Counted from the stretch's first letter, positions 18,095-27,435 are shown. The stretch is 64,000 bases of DNA from Tsuneonella sp. CC-YZS046 (GCF_035581365.1 NZ_CP141590.1:1488001-1552000), one strand, 5' to 3'. The notes: generated by a model from the sequence alone, not told the origin. Program-made: numbers and translations.

Positions 18095-19405
18095 GTGAAG
18101 GATTTCGCCACGTCGGACGATCCCGGGGTCCAGGCCCAGCTGGACCGCCTCGCTCGCCTGTCGCTGCCGCAGGGCCGCCTCGGTCTGGAAACGATCCACG
18201 CGCTGCTGGCGCGGCTGGGCGATCCGCAAAGGCGGATACCCCCCGCGTTCCACATCGCGGGCACCAACGGCAAGGGATCGACCTGCGCCTATCTCCGGGC
18301 GATGCTGGAAGCGCAGGGCCTGACGGTCCATACGGCCACCAAGCCTCACCTCGTCCGTTACAACGAGCGCATCCGGCTGGCGGGGAAGCTGATCGGCGAC
18401 GCCCTGCTGGCGGAACTCCTTGAGGAAGTGCTCGACGCCGGCGAGGATCTGGCGCCGAGCTTCTTCGAAGTGACGACAGCCGCAACCTTTCTGGCTTTCT
18501 CGCGGATTCCAGCAGACGCCTGCGTCATCGAGGTCGGCCTGGGCGGGCGGTTCGACGCCACCAATGTGCTGGAGCAGCCGGCGGCCTGCGGGATCGCCTC
18601 GCTGGGGATCGACCACGAGGCGTTCCTGTTGCAGGAGGAGATGGGCGCGCCCAGCCATCCGCTCGCGCGGATCGCGTTCGAGAAGGCCAGCATCGCCAAG
18701 CCGGGCTGTCCGCTGATAACCCAGTCCTATCCCCCCGAAGCGACCCAGCAGATCGTCAAGATCGCGCGCAGGCTGAAGGTCCCGGTCGCGATGCGGGGCC
18801 TCGAATGGAAGGCGCGGATAAATGGCGGGCTGATCGATTACACCGATGCCGCGGGTTCCATCCAGCTGCCCCTGCCCACCATCCCCGGCGCGCATCAGGC
18901 GGACAATGCGGCATTGGCCGTCGCGATATTGCGGCATCAGCGCGCGGTTTCCGTGACCATAGACGCGATATCCGACGGCATCGTGCAAGCGCGGTGGCCG
19001 GCCCGGATGCAATTGCTGGCGGGCGGGCCGCTTGCCGATCTGGCGCCGGGCCGCGCGGTCTGGCTGGATGGGGGGCATAATCCGGATGCTGGCGCGGCGT
19101 TGGCCCGACATTTCTCCGGCGATGCACCGCTTCACCTTGTCATCGGCATGCTGTCGAACAAGGACCCTGCGGCGATTCTCGCGCCGATGGCCGGCAAGCT
19201 GTCGAGCGTATCGGTGGTTCCGGCTCCGGGCCATGAAGCCCACAAGCCCGAGGATTTCGCGCCGCATACGCATTTGCCGGTCAGGAGCTTTCCCGATGTC
19301 GAGCAGGCGCTGCTCGCGCTGCCGCCCGGCGGCGACGTGCTGATCGCTGGTTCGCTCTATCTTGCCGGCGAAGTACTGCACCTCAACCGCGAGATTCCGG
19401 ACTGA
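18095..19405 (+). CDS. folC: Bifunctional folylpolyglutamate/dihydrofolate synthase
   Basis: Mur-ligase-type enzyme adding glutamate to dihydropteroate or folates. 436 aa, with P-loop GTNGKGST and the C-terminal ligase domain containing WLDGGHNPD. Start is GTG at 18095, 15 bp after accD; no strong Shine-Dalgarno sequence is visible, so the exact start is less certain. Last gene of the trpB-trpA-accD-folC unit, convergent with the next MFS gene. Confidence 0.96.
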   Translation: MKDFATSDDPGVQAQLDRLARLSLPQGRLGLETIHALLARLGDPQRRIPPAFHIAGTNGKGSTCAYLRAMLEAQGLTVHTATKPHLVRYNERIRLAGKLIGDALLAELLEEVLDAGEDLAPSFFEVTTAATFLAFSRIPADACVIEVGLGGRFDATNVLEQPAACGIASLGIDHEAFLLQEEMGAPSHPLARIAFEKASIAKPGCPLITQSYPPEATQQIVKIARRLKVPVAMRGLEWKARINGGLIDYTDAAGSIQLPLPTIPGAHQADNAALAVAILRHQRAVSVTIDAISDGIVQARWPARMQLLAGGPLADLAPGRAVWLDGGHNPDAGAALARHFSGDAPLHLVIGMLSNKDPAAILAPMAGKLSSVSVVPAPGHEAHKPEDFAPHTHLPVRSFPDVEQALLALPPGGDVLIAGSLYLAGEVLHLNREIPD

Positions 19406-19417
19406 CCCATCCCCCGG

Positions 19418-21127
19418 TCAGGCATTCGCCAGCGCCGCCTCGTCCAGCCCCGCCGCCTTGCCCTGACGGCGTATCCGCGCCCATTCGGCCAGGCACAGGA
19501 CGACCGCCACGAACCCGATCCCGGTGGTCAGCAGGAATACGTCGTGATAGCCGCGCGTCTCGATCATCTTGCCCAGCGCCCCCCGCCCCAGGGTGCCGAC
19601 CAGGAAAGTGAGCGAGGACAGCAGCGCATATTGCACGGCGCTGTATTTCTTCGAGGTGATCGACGAGAGATAGGCGACCAGCGCGGCCCCGGCGATGCCG
19701 CCCGCGACATTCTCCCCGGCAATGGCGAACATCAGCTTGGCCAGACGGTCATCCCCGCCAAGCTGCTCGACCAGCCAGGTGAAGCCGATGGCCCTCGCCC
19801 CGGCGGACATCACCGCCCCGCCCGTCGCCAGATCGGCATAGAGCAGATTGGTCAGGGCCGCCGTCAACGCGCCCAGCGTCATCACCGCCATGCGCCCGAT
19901 ATAGGTGAACAGCACCCCGCCCAGCGCCACGCCGAACATCAGCGCGCCGACGCCGAAGAACTTGGAGGCGACCGCCACCTCTTCCTTCGAATAGGCAAGC
20001 TCCCCAAGGTAGAACGGATAGGCGAACGTGCCCCAGATCGTGTCGGTTATGCGGTAGGACAGCACCAGCCCGACCACCAGTATCGTCGCCCACCCGAGCC
20101 TTCCGACAATATCGGTCAAGGGCAGGATCAGGGCGCGATAGCCATGATCCAGCACATTGTCCGCCCGCGAAACCGCCGGGGCGGGCTGCGCCAGCACGCG
20201 GCGGCCATGCTGCTTCTGCCGGACCAGCCAGGCCGCGACCAAGGCCGGAATCACCACCGTCGCGATCACGATCAGCGGGCCTTGCTGGGCCACGAAGGCC
20301 GTGGAATCGGGCCGCGCTTCCGGATCGCTGCCCAGCGAGCGGACCATGAATATCCCGACCGTAATCAGCGCCCAGCTCCACAGCACGCCGACGATCGCCA
20401 GGGCGATCGCCCTCACCCGCGGCTCCAGTTCCCCCGCCTCGCGCAATTCGGCCAATGCCGCGTGGTCGGCCGCGATACTGGCCACCGACTGCGGCCCTTC
20501 GGGCGCGAACAGGCTGAATGCGCCCACCACCAGCATCAGGCACCCCATGATCGCATAGACCGTGGGCCAGCCCAGCCCTTCGGCCAGGAACAGGGCCAGC
20601 GCCCCGCCCACCAGCACGGCGGAGCGGTAGCCCAGTTGATAGACGGTGGAGAGCATGTCGATGGTCGCCACCTCGTCCGCCACGTCGACGCGCCAGGCAT
20701 CGACCACCACATCCTGGGTTGCAGAGGCGAAGGCGCCGATCCCGGCCAGCAGGGAGAACCAGCCGATCGAGCCGCCCGGATTGAGCGTGGACAGCACCAG
20801 CAGGATTCCGCCGAGCAGGAATTGCGCGGTGACGATCCATTGCTTGCGCCGCCCGAGCCTGCGGATCAGCGGCAGATTGATGCGGTCGAGCAGCGGCGAC
20901 CACAGGAATTTGAAGGAATAGGCCAGGCCGATCAGCGAAAAGACGCCCATCGTCTCCAGATCGACCTGCGCGTCCGACAGCCATGCGTAGAGCGTGCCGA
21001 GCAGCAAGGCATAGGGCAGCGCGCTGGCAAATCCGAACAGGGCCATGAAGCCGGTCTTGCGGTTGCCGAGCGATGCCAGAACCCTGCGCCACCCCGGCTT
21101 GCCGCTGTTTTCGGCTGCTTCGCCCAT
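19418..21127 (-). CDS. AmpG-like MFS transporter
   Basis: 569-aa polytopic protein with about 12-14 hydrophobic helices. The N-terminal half resembles AmpG muropeptide permeases: ALPYALLLGTLYAWLSDAQV and KFLWSPLLDRINLP, then DVVVDAWRVD. A hydrophilic insertion near the middle (around residues 215-235 and 285-310) makes it longer than E. coli AmpG. Uptake of anhydro-muropeptides for cell-wall recycling is inferred from family type. Divergent from rluB across a palindrome-rich gap. Confidence 0.83.
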   Translation of the reverse strand: MGEAAENSGKPGWRRVLASLGNRKTGFMALFGFASALPYALLLGTLYAWLSDAQVDLETMGVFSLIGLAYSFKFLWSPLLDRINLPLIRRLGRRKQWIVTAQFLLGGILLVLSTLNPGGSIGWFSLLAGIGAFASATQDVVVDAWRVDVADEVATIDMLSTVYQLGYRSAVLVGGALALFLAEGLGWPTVYAIMGCLMLVVGAFSLFAPEGPQSVASIAADHAALAELREAGELEPRVRAIALAIVGVLWSWALITVGIFMVRSLGSDPEARPDSTAFVAQQGPLIVIATVVIPALVAAWLVRQKQHGRRVLAQPAPAVSRADNVLDHGYRALILPLTDIVGRLGWATILVVGLVLSYRITDTIWGTFAYPFYLGELAYSKEEVAVASKFFGVGALMFGVALGGVLFTYIGRMAVMTLGALTAALTNLLYADLATGGAVMSAGARAIGFTWLVEQLGGDDRLAKLMFAIAGENVAGGIAGAALVAYLSSITSKKYSAVQYALLSSLTFLVGTLGRGALGKMIETRGYHDVFLLTTGIGFVAVVLCLAEWARIRRQGKAAGLDEAALANA

Positions 21128-21161
21128 CCCATACTCCTCATCACGCGAATTGCGGGGAAAC

Positions 21162-21225
21162 TAGAGCCTGATCGTTTGAGGCGGAAGTGCTTTGCATTTC
21201 CGCCGATGGCGTGAATCAGGCTCTA
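21162..21225. repeat. Long palindromic element 1
   Basis: Nested inverted repeats. The outer arms, TAGAGCCTGAT (21162-21172) and ATCAGGCTCTA (21215-21225), are 11 bp and perfect. An inner hairpin GGCGGAAGTGC / GCATTTCCGCC (21180-21204) has an 11-bp stem with one wobble and a TTT loop. No poly-T tail follows on either strand. Resembles REP/MITE-like intergenic palindromes. Confidence 0.8.
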
Positions 21226-21235
21226 TTCCAACAGT

Positions 21236-21286
21236 CTAGACCTTGATCGCCCCAGGCTGAGTCAAGCCGGGACGATCAAGGTCTAG
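21236..21286. repeat. Long palindromic element 2
   Basis: Perfect 14-bp arms, CTAGACCTTGATCG (21236-21249) and CGATCAAGGTCTAG (21273-21286), with an inner GGCT/AGCC stem, forming one hairpin of about 51 nt. It starts 10 bp after element 1 in the same gap between the divergent AmpG-like and rluB genes. Confidence 0.82.
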
Positions 21287-21367
21287 CGCGGAAATCTCCA
21301 TTGGAAAGGCGGCAGAAACATCCTGTCCCCGCTTTCCCACTCCAGGCCGGATCGCTAAGGGCAGGTC

Positions 21368-22315
21368 ATGGCCGAAAAGCAACCCAAGGGCGCGGGCGCA
21401 CCGCCTGTCGAACGATCCGGCGAACGGATCGCCAAGCTGCTGGCTCGCGCCGGCGTCGCCAGCCGCCGCGAGGTGGAGCGCATGATCGGCGAAGGCCGGA
21501 TCGCGCTCAACGGCAATGTGCTCGATACGCCCGCCACCATCCTGCCCAGCCTGGCGGGGGTGACGGTGGACGGCAAGCCCGTGGCCCGGCCCGAACCGCC
21601 GCGCCTGTTCCGCTTTCACAAGCCCGCCGGGCTGATTACGGCGGAACGCGACCCGGCCGGGCGGCCGACGATCTATACCGCGCTGCGCAACGCCCTGCCG
21701 CCGGGAACGCCCCGGCTCATGCCGATCGGGCGGCTCGACCTCAACACCGAGGGACTGCTGCTGCTGACCAACGATGGCGAGCTGAAGCGGGCGATGGAAC
21801 TGCCGTCCAGCGGCATTCCCCGGACCTATCGCGCCCGCACTTATGGCGACGTGTCCCAGAGCCAGCTCGAGGAGCTGATGGAAGGCGTCACCATCGACGG
21901 CATGTATTACAGCCGGATCGACGCCAATATGGAACGGCGCACCGGACGCAACCAATGGATCGAACTGACCCTGACCGAGGGCAAGAATCGCGAAGTGCGC
22001 CGGGTGCTGGAGCATCTCGGGCTGGAAGTGAGCCGGCTGCTGCGCACGTCCTACGGCCCGTTCCACCTGCTCGACCTGCAGCGTGGGCAAACCGCCGAAA
22101 TCCGCCAAAGCGATGTCGAACGCTTCCGCAAGTCGCTGAAACAGGCGGGGCCGAAGCCACGCGTCAATCCCGCGCCCGAGGGCGCCAGACAACCGCCCCC
22201 CCGCGCAAAGCCCCATCCCGCCCGGGGGGACCGCGGCCCCGGCGATGCCGCCCGCAAGGCCCGCCCGGAGGGCCGTGGTTCGGGCCGGCCATCCCGCCCG
22301 GCTCCGCGCAAATGA
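21368..22315 (+). CDS. rluB: RluB/RsuA-type pseudouridine synthase
   Basis: rRNA pseudouridine synthase, 315 aa. N-terminal S4 RNA-binding domain (about 17-75, with IAKLLARAGVASRREVERMI), then the catalytic domain with Asp124 in GRLDLNTEGLLLL. The length and basic, Pro-rich C-terminal tail (from about 260) fit RluB (23S U2605) better than RsuA, but specificity is inferred. Stop overlaps the rsmD start (ATGA). Confidence 0.92.
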   Translation: MAEKQPKGAGAPPVERSGERIAKLLARAGVASRREVERMIGEGRIALNGNVLDTPATILPSLAGVTVDGKPVARPEPPRLFRFHKPAGLITAERDPAGRPTIYTALRNALPPGTPRLMPIGRLDLNTEGLLLLTNDGELKRAMELPSSGIPRTYRARTYGDVSQSQLEELMEGVTIDGMYYSRIDANMERRTGRNQWIELTLTEGKNREVRRVLEHLGLEVSRLLRTSYGPFHLLDLQRGQTAEIRQSDVERFRKSLKQAGPKPRVNPAPEGARQPPPRAKPHPARGDRGPGDAARKARPEGRGSGRPSRPAPRK

Positions 22316-22854
22316 GGATCATCGCGGGGGAATGGCGCGGCCGGAAGCTCGATGCGCCGCAGGGGGAAACGACGCGCCCGACGGCCGACCGCACGCGGGA
22401 AACGCTGTTCTCGATGCTGACCAGCCGGATCGGCAGTTTCGAGGGGCTGCTGGTGGCGGATCTGTTCGCCGGTTCGGGCGCGCTGGGTCTGGAAGTCCTG
22501 TCGCGCGGGGCAGCCGAAGCGATTTTCGTGGAGAACGATGCGGCCGCCCTGCGGGTCCTGCGCGCCAATATCGCGGCCCTGGGCGCGCAGGCGCGCTGCG
22601 ACGTGCGCGCGGTGTCCGTCCTGGCGCTCGGCCCGGCCAAGCGCGCCCCGGATCTGCTCCTGCTCGACCCGCCCTATGAAACCGGCGCGGGCGCCGTCGC
22701 GCTGGACAAGCTCAGGCGGCTAGGCTGGATCGCTCCGGGCGCGTGGATCAGCGTGGAAACCTCGCGCAGGGAAGAGCTGGACGCCAGGGGCTTCACCGTC
22801 GACGCCACGCGCGATTGCGGAAAGGCGCGGCTGCACCTGCTGCGGCCGGAATAG
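22312..22854 (+). CDS. rsmD: 16S rRNA (guanine(966)-N(2))-methyltransferase RsmD
   Basis: 180-aa Rossmann-fold methyltransferase. N-terminal MRIIAGEWRGRKL and RPTADRTRETLF are typical of RsmD, followed by the SAM-binding DLFAGSGALGLEVLSRG and the catalytic LLDPPYE (D/N-PPY motif for amino-group methylation). The ATG overlaps the rluB stop, coupling two rRNA-modifying enzymes. Confidence 0.96.
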   Translation: MRIIAGEWRGRKLDAPQGETTRPTADRTRETLFSMLTSRIGSFEGLLVADLFAGSGALGLEVLSRGAAEAIFVENDAAALRVLRANIAALGAQARCDVRAVSVLALGPAKRAPDLLLLDPPYETGAGAVALDKLRRLGWIAPGAWISVETSRREELDARGFTVDATRDCGKARLHLLRPE

Positions 22855-22866
22855 CGTCCCGTCCTT

Positions 22867-24156
22867 TCAGGGGATCAGCGGCTCCGCCACCGGGCTTTCG
22901 GCGCGCAGGGGCCTGGCCATGAACACGCCCGCGAAAGTGAGCATCCCCGCGACGGTCAGGAACAGCCCGACCAGCGCGATTCCGCCCTGCATGGTGATCT
23001 TCTGCGCTTCCACCGCCACCACCGCGCCGCCGATGATCCCGCCCGCGTTGAAGGCCACCGATACGCCGGTATAGCGCACCAGCGGGGGAAACAGCGTGGG
23101 CAGCCAGGCGCCGAGCGGGCCATAGACCAGCCCCATGACGAACAGGCTGGCCGCCAGCGTCACGAACACGATCGGCAGGGACGATCCCCCGAGCACCGGG
23201 CCGAACACCGCCCCGAGCAGGGCCGTCGCGACGGCGCCCGCCGCCAGCACCTGCCTCGGGTTGGTCCGGTCGGCCCAGATGGCCGCGACGACGATCCCGA
23301 TGGCCAGGAAGCTGTTCGCGGCCAGTTGCACACCAAGGACAAGCTCGCGCACCATGCCGCGCCCGGTGGTCAGATGGCCCAGCGCAAAGGCGGTGGAGAG
23401 ATAGAAGATGGCGAAGCAGGCGATCACCCCCGCGCTGCCCGCGATCACCGGCCCCCAGTGATTGCGCAGCAGCCTGCCGAGCGGAACCATGGGCGGCGCT
23501 TCCCTTTCCAGCGCTTCGCGAAAGGCCGGGGTTTCCCCGATCCGCAGGCGCACCCACAACCCCAACCCGACCAGGACCGCGCTGAGCAGGAAGGGAATGC
23601 GCCATCCCCAATCGTTGAAAGCATCCTCTGGCAGCCACACCCCGAGCAGGAGGAACAGCCCGTTCGCGGCCAGGAATCCCAGCGGAGCGCCCAGCTGCGG
23701 GGCGCTGCCGAAGCGCGCCTCCCAGCCCTTGGGCGCGTTCTCCACCGCCAGCAGAGCCGCGCCGCCCCATTCGCCGCCCAGACCGAAGCCCTGGCCGAAA
23801 CGAAGGATGCACAGGAGCACCGGCGCCACCCAGCCCACCATCTCATAGGTGGGCAGGAAGGCGATCAGCAGGGTCGATATGCCCATCAGCAGCAGGGACG
23901 CCACCAGCGTCGACTTGCGGCCGATGCGGTCCCCGAAATGGCCGAAGGCGATCGCCCCGACCGGCCTGGCGAAGAAGGCGAGGCCGAAGCTCATCAGGCT
24001 GAGCAGCAATTGCGCGGATTCGCTCTCGGCGGGAAAGAACAGCGGCCCGAACACCAGCGCCGCGGCGGTGGCGTAGACGTAGAAGTCGTAGAATTCCACG
24101 GCGGTGCCGGCCAGGGCCGCCGCCAATATCCGGCGATGCTGTCTTATCGGGTTCAT
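22867..24156 (-). CDS. MFS transporter, metabolite:H+ symporter family
   Basis: 429 aa with 12 predicted helices and the MFS loop motif GDRIGRKS between helices 2 and 3. The N-terminal EFYDFYVYATAAALVFGPLFFP pattern is typical of the MHS subfamily (KgtP, ShiA, ProP). The substrate, an organic acid or compatible solute, is not predictable. It is convergent with rsmD; a hairpin terminator of the next minus-strand gene lies before its start. Confidence 0.9.
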   Translation of the reverse strand: MNPIRQHRRILAAALAGTAVEFYDFYVYATAAALVFGPLFFPAESESAQLLLSLMSFGLAFFARPVGAIAFGHFGDRIGRKSTLVASLLLMGISTLLIAFLPTYEMVGWVAPVLLCILRFGQGFGLGGEWGGAALLAVENAPKGWEARFGSAPQLGAPLGFLAANGLFLLLGVWLPEDAFNDWGWRIPFLLSAVLVGLGLWVRLRIGETPAFREALEREAPPMVPLGRLLRNHWGPVIAGSAGVIACFAIFYLSTAFALGHLTTGRGMVRELVLGVQLAANSFLAIGIVVAAIWADRTNPRQVLAAGAVATALLGAVFGPVLGGSSLPIVFVTLAASLFVMGLVYGPLGAWLPTLFPPLVRYTGVSVAFNAGGIIGGAVVAVEAQKITMQGGIALVGLFLTVAGMLTFAGVFMARPLRAESPVAEPLIP

Positions 24157-24202
24157 GGAGCGGCTTGCTTGGGCACCAGCGCCGCCACGTCAAGGGCCAA
24201 CG

Positions 24203-24230
24203 AAAAGAGCGCCACGATTGTGGCGCTCTT
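24203..24230 (-). terminator. Rho-independent terminator after the 191-aa secreted protein gene
   Basis: Perfect 11-bp stem, AAGAGCGCCAC (24205-24215) and GTGGCGCTCTT (24220-24230), with a 4-nt loop. On the minus strand it continues into TTTTCG. Located 29 bp beyond the stop of the gene ending at 24259. Confidence 0.82.
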
Positions 24231-24258
24231 CTCCTCTCCTGCCTTGCGGCAAGCCGGG

Positions 24259-24834
24259 TTATTTCCCGCCGGGATTGCGGCAGCCGTCCTGCACGGTCCT
24301 GGAGCAGACCGGATAGTCCTTTTCCGCTGGCGGCGGCGGGGTGAGCGCCCCCTTGTAGGGACCGCCCTGATAGGATTCATCGGCCGGCATGGCGGGTGGA
24401 ACCGGCTCGGCGGCGGTCCTCGGCTCGGGCACCGTATCGGTCGGCATGCCCTGCCCCGGCGGGTTCGCCTGGGTGGCCGGAGTGGGCGGAGCCGCCCCCG
24501 CGAGCTGCGCGGAGATGGACTGCCAGGCCAGTTCCCGCTGCTCCGGCGTCATGTTGTAGATCTGCGTGCGCTGATCCGGGGTCAGCATCCAGTAGCCGCG
24601 CTGCCGGTCCGGCGGCAGCGTCCAGAAATATTGCTTCTGCGCGGCTTCCAGCGCGGCATATTGGGCCTGCTCTTCCGGCGTCCAGGCATCGAACGCCGCC
24701 TGCTGCTCCGGGCTCATGGCATGATCGCCCGCCGGCGCGGCATCGGCAGGCGGGGTGCTCTCCTGCGCATGGAGAGCAAGCGGAGCGGCAATGATTCCAA
24801 GGGCAGTCATGCTGCCCAGCAACAGCCTACGCAT
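24259..24834 (-). CDS. Secreted hypothetical protein with Gln/Tyr/Trp-rich repeat
   Basis: Unrecognised 191-aa exported protein. Signal peptide at about 1-23 ending in LALHAQ. Residues 39-105 hold four imperfect repeats built around the pattern (S/T)P-(E/D)-x-(Q/R) followed by an aromatic residue: MSPEQQAAFDAW, WTPEEQAQYAAL, LPPDRQRGYWM, LTPDQRTQIYNM, then MTPEQRELAW. The rest is Pro/Ala-rich and low in complexity, with two Cys near the end (VCSRTVQDGC). Its own terminator follows. Likely periplasmic or outer-membrane associated; function unknown. Confidence 0.75.
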   Translation of the reverse strand: MRRLLLGSMTALGIIAAPLALHAQESTPPADAAPAGDHAMSPEQQAAFDAWTPEEQAQYAALEAAQKQYFWTLPPDRQRGYWMLTPDQRTQIYNMTPEQRELAWQSISAQLAGAAPPTPATQANPPGQGMPTDTVPEPRTAAEPVPPAMPADESYQGGPYKGALTPPPPAEKDYPVCSRTVQDGCRNPGGK

Positions 24835-24960
24835 CTAGAACTCCTGTTCCCGTTTCCATTTGGCTAAATTACGCATTGCGATGGGCCGGGTTCCTTTTTT
24901 GCCCTCCGCCCGACGCGCTCTTGCTTCCATACGCCGCGTTCCCTAGCTGTTCGCCAGATC

Positions 24961-27267
24961 ATGCAGGATGAAACACCCCCCCTCGCCGCATCCGGAGCAG
25001 CGGCAGAGCCGCCTTACCTGGCAGGCCTGAATCCGTCGCAGCGTGAAGCGGTGCTGGCCACCGAAGGCCCGGTGCTGATGCTGGCCGGCGCGGGCACGGG
25101 GAAAACCGCCGCGCTCACCACCCGTCTCGCCCACCTCGTCCACAGCCGCCTCGCCTGGCCCAGCGAGATCCTGTGCGTCACCTTCACCAACAAGGCGGCG
25201 CGGGAAATGCGCGAACGGGTGGGCCAGCTGATCGGCCCGGCGGTCGAGGGGATGCCCTGGCTGGGCACGTTCCATTCGATCGCGGCGAAGATGCTGCGCC
25301 GCCATGCGGAGCTGGCCGGGCTGCAATCCAACTACACCATCATCGACACGGACGATCAGCTTCGCCTGCTGAAGCAGCTCATCACCGCCAACGATCTGGA
25401 CGAGAAGCGCTGGCCCGCGCGCCAGCTGGCCGGGCTGATCGACCGCTGGAAGAATCGCGGCATCAACCCGGAAGACCTGGATGCGGTGGAGAACGAAGCC
25501 TATGCCAATGGGCGCGGCCAGCAATTCTACCGGCTCTACCAGGACCGGCTGAAAGCGCTGAACGCCTGCGATTTCGGCGACCTGCTGCTGCACATGCTCA
25601 ATATCCTGCGGCGCGAACGCGACGTGCTGGAGCATTACCGCCAGCGTTTCAAATATATCATGGTGGACGAATATCAGGACACCAACGCCGTCCAGTATCT
25701 CTGGCTGCGCCTGCTGGCGCAGGAACGGAAGAACATCTGCGTGGTGGGGGACGACGACCAGTCGATCTACAGCTGGCGGGGCGCGGAGGTCGCCAACATC
25801 CTGCGGTTCGAAAAGGATTTCCCCGGCGCGAAGATCATCCGGCTGGAACAGAATTATCGCTCCACCCCCCACATCCTGGCGGCCGCGTCGGGCCTTATCA
25901 GCGCGAACAGCCAGCGGCTCGGCAAGACCTTGTGGACCGAGCGGAACGGCGGGGACAAGGTTCAGGTCATCGGAGTGTGGGACGCGCCGGAGGAAGCCCG
26001 CCGGGTGGGCGAGGAGATCGAGCGGCTGGAGCGCGAAGGCGCGCCGCTCGACCGGATCGCGATCCTCGTCCGCGCCCAATACCAGACGCGCGAATTCGAG
26101 GACCGCTTCATCCAGATCGGCCTCAACTACCGGATCGTCGGCGGCTTCCGTTTCTATGAGCGGGCGGAAATCCGGGATGCGCTGGCCTACCTCAGGGTGA
26201 TCGCCCAGCCCAGCGACGACCTCGCCTTCGAGCGGATCTACAACCAGCCCAAGCGCGGGCTTGGCGCGAAGGCGCTGGAGGCGATGCATCGCCATGCCCG
26301 GGCGCGCGGAATGCCGCTGGCGGCGGGCGCGCTCGAACTCGCCCAGACCGACGAATTGCCCAAACGCGCGAGCGGAGCGATCGCGGCGCTGATGCGCGAT
26401 TTCCTGCGATGGCGCGAAATGGCGGATGGCGTCTCCCCCGCCGAGCTGCTGCGCACGGTGCTGGAGGAATCCGGCTACAACGCCATGCTGCAGGCGGAAC
26501 GGAGCGCCGAAGCCGCCGGACGGGCGGAGAACCTCTCGGAACTGGCCCGCGCCATGGAGGATTACGCCACGCTGGGCGATTTCCTGGAGCATGTCGCGCT
26601 GGTGATGGACAATGACGCCGCCGCCGATGACGAAAAGGTCACGATCATGACCATCCATGCGGCGAAGGGGCTGGAGTTCGATCATGTCTTCCTGCCCGGC
26701 TGGGAGGAAGGCGTGTTCCCCAGCCAGCGCGCGCTGGACGAAGGCGGCCTGGCCAGCCTGGAGGAGGAACGCCGCCTCGCCTATGTCGCGATCACCCGCG
26801 CCAGGCGGCGCTGCACCATTCTCCATGCCGCCAACCGCCGCATCTACGGGCAATGGACCAGCTCGATCCCCTCGCGCTTCGTGGAGGAGCTTCCCGACGA
26901 TCATGTCGAGCGCGAAACCACCCTCACCGGCGGCGCCTCGCTGTGGCGGGCGAGCTGGTCGGAACATGACGATCCCTTCGCCAATGTCGCGCGCAGCCAG
27001 CCTGCGCGCAGCGCCACGCGCGGGCCGGGCTGGCAGCGCGCCGCATCGGCCGGATACGACGCCACGCCCAAGCGGCTGGCGGAGCCGGGCCGCAGCGCGG
27101 CGAGCTTCGCCGCCAAGCCGCGCATGGACATCAGGAAGGGCGACAGGGTGTTCCACGAGAAGTTCGGCTATGGCGAGGTTCTGGCGCAGGAAGGCAACAA
27201 GCTGGAGATCGAGTTCGAGGGCAGCGGCCGCAAGCGGGTTCTCGACAGCTTCGTGAAGCCGGCCTGA
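24961..27267 (+). CDS. uvrD: UvrD/PcrA-type superfamily I DNA helicase
   Basis: 768-aa ATP-dependent 3'-5' helicase for repair and replication restart. Walker A GAGTGKT ends at Lys48-Thr49, the Q motif is NPSQREAV, motif Ia region is TFTNKAAREMRERV, motif II is VDEYQDTN, then GDDDQSIYSWRGA and QNYRS, with helicase motifs IV-VI (TIHAAKGLEFDHVF, VAITRARR). The C-terminal 45 residues form a Tudor-like fold (GDRVFHEKFGYGEV) seen in UvrD/PcrA and used for RNA polymerase contact. The label UvrD versus PcrA is a naming matter. Confidence 0.95.
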   Translation: MQDETPPLAASGAAAEPPYLAGLNPSQREAVLATEGPVLMLAGAGTGKTAALTTRLAHLVHSRLAWPSEILCVTFTNKAAREMRERVGQLIGPAVEGMPWLGTFHSIAAKMLRRHAELAGLQSNYTIIDTDDQLRLLKQLITANDLDEKRWPARQLAGLIDRWKNRGINPEDLDAVENEAYANGRGQQFYRLYQDRLKALNACDFGDLLLHMLNILRRERDVLEHYRQRFKYIMVDEYQDTNAVQYLWLRLLAQERKNICVVGDDDQSIYSWRGAEVANILRFEKDFPGAKIIRLEQNYRSTPHILAAASGLISANSQRLGKTLWTERNGGDKVQVIGVWDAPEEARRVGEEIERLEREGAPLDRIAILVRAQYQTREFEDRFIQIGLNYRIVGGFRFYERAEIRDALAYLRVIAQPSDDLAFERIYNQPKRGLGAKALEAMHRHARARGMPLAAGALELAQTDELPKRASGAIAALMRDFLRWREMADGVSPAELLRTVLEESGYNAMLQAERSAEAAGRAENLSELARAMEDYATLGDFLEHVALVMDNDAAADDEKVTIMTIHAAKGLEFDHVFLPGWEEGVFPSQRALDEGGLASLEEERRLAYVAITRARRRCTILHAANRRIYGQWTSSIPSRFVEELPDDHVERETTLTGGASLWRASWSEHDDPFANVARSQPARSATRGPGWQRAASAGYDATPKRLAEPGRSAASFAAKPRMDIRKGDRVFHEKFGYGEVLAQEGNKLEIEFEGSGRKRVLDSFVKPA

Positions 27268-27317
27268 TCCCCTCTCCTACTTGCCGCTTGCGCTTGGCCC
27301 GCAGCCCGGCTAAGCGC

Positions 27318-27435
27318 GCGCCGTCATCTGGGGAGTAGCCAGCCGCTCGATCGAGCGGGCTCCCGCATCAACATGCTTGGCCGAGAGGCCATGGTGCGGG
27401 AGGAGCGGGTCACCGTTCGGGCGAGACCAATGGCA
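27318..27435 (+). ncRNA. yybP-ykoY (Mn2+) riboswitch
   Basis: Leader upstream of the GDT1 transporter gene matching the yybP-ykoY class. Conserved 5' block GGGGAGTAGCC at 27330-27340; P2 hairpin CCGCTC-GATC-GAGCGG; a second stem CCCGCA...TGCGGG whose 5' loop has TCAACATGC; a tetraloop hairpin GGCC-GAGA-GGCC; and the conserved 3' block GGGCGAGACC ending at 27428. In the known class the two helical arms bind Mn2+ and Mg2+. Downstream, GGGCCGGG (27450-27457) is complementary to CCCGGCCC (27491-27498), directly before the GGAG ribosome site, a possible translational switch. Edges are approximate. Confidence 0.9.

Noticed and set aside
24943-27156. Long antisense open frame opposite the UvrD-type helicase
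   Set aside because: The plus-strand helicase has all expected motifs; the antisense product has none and has the typical shadow composition.
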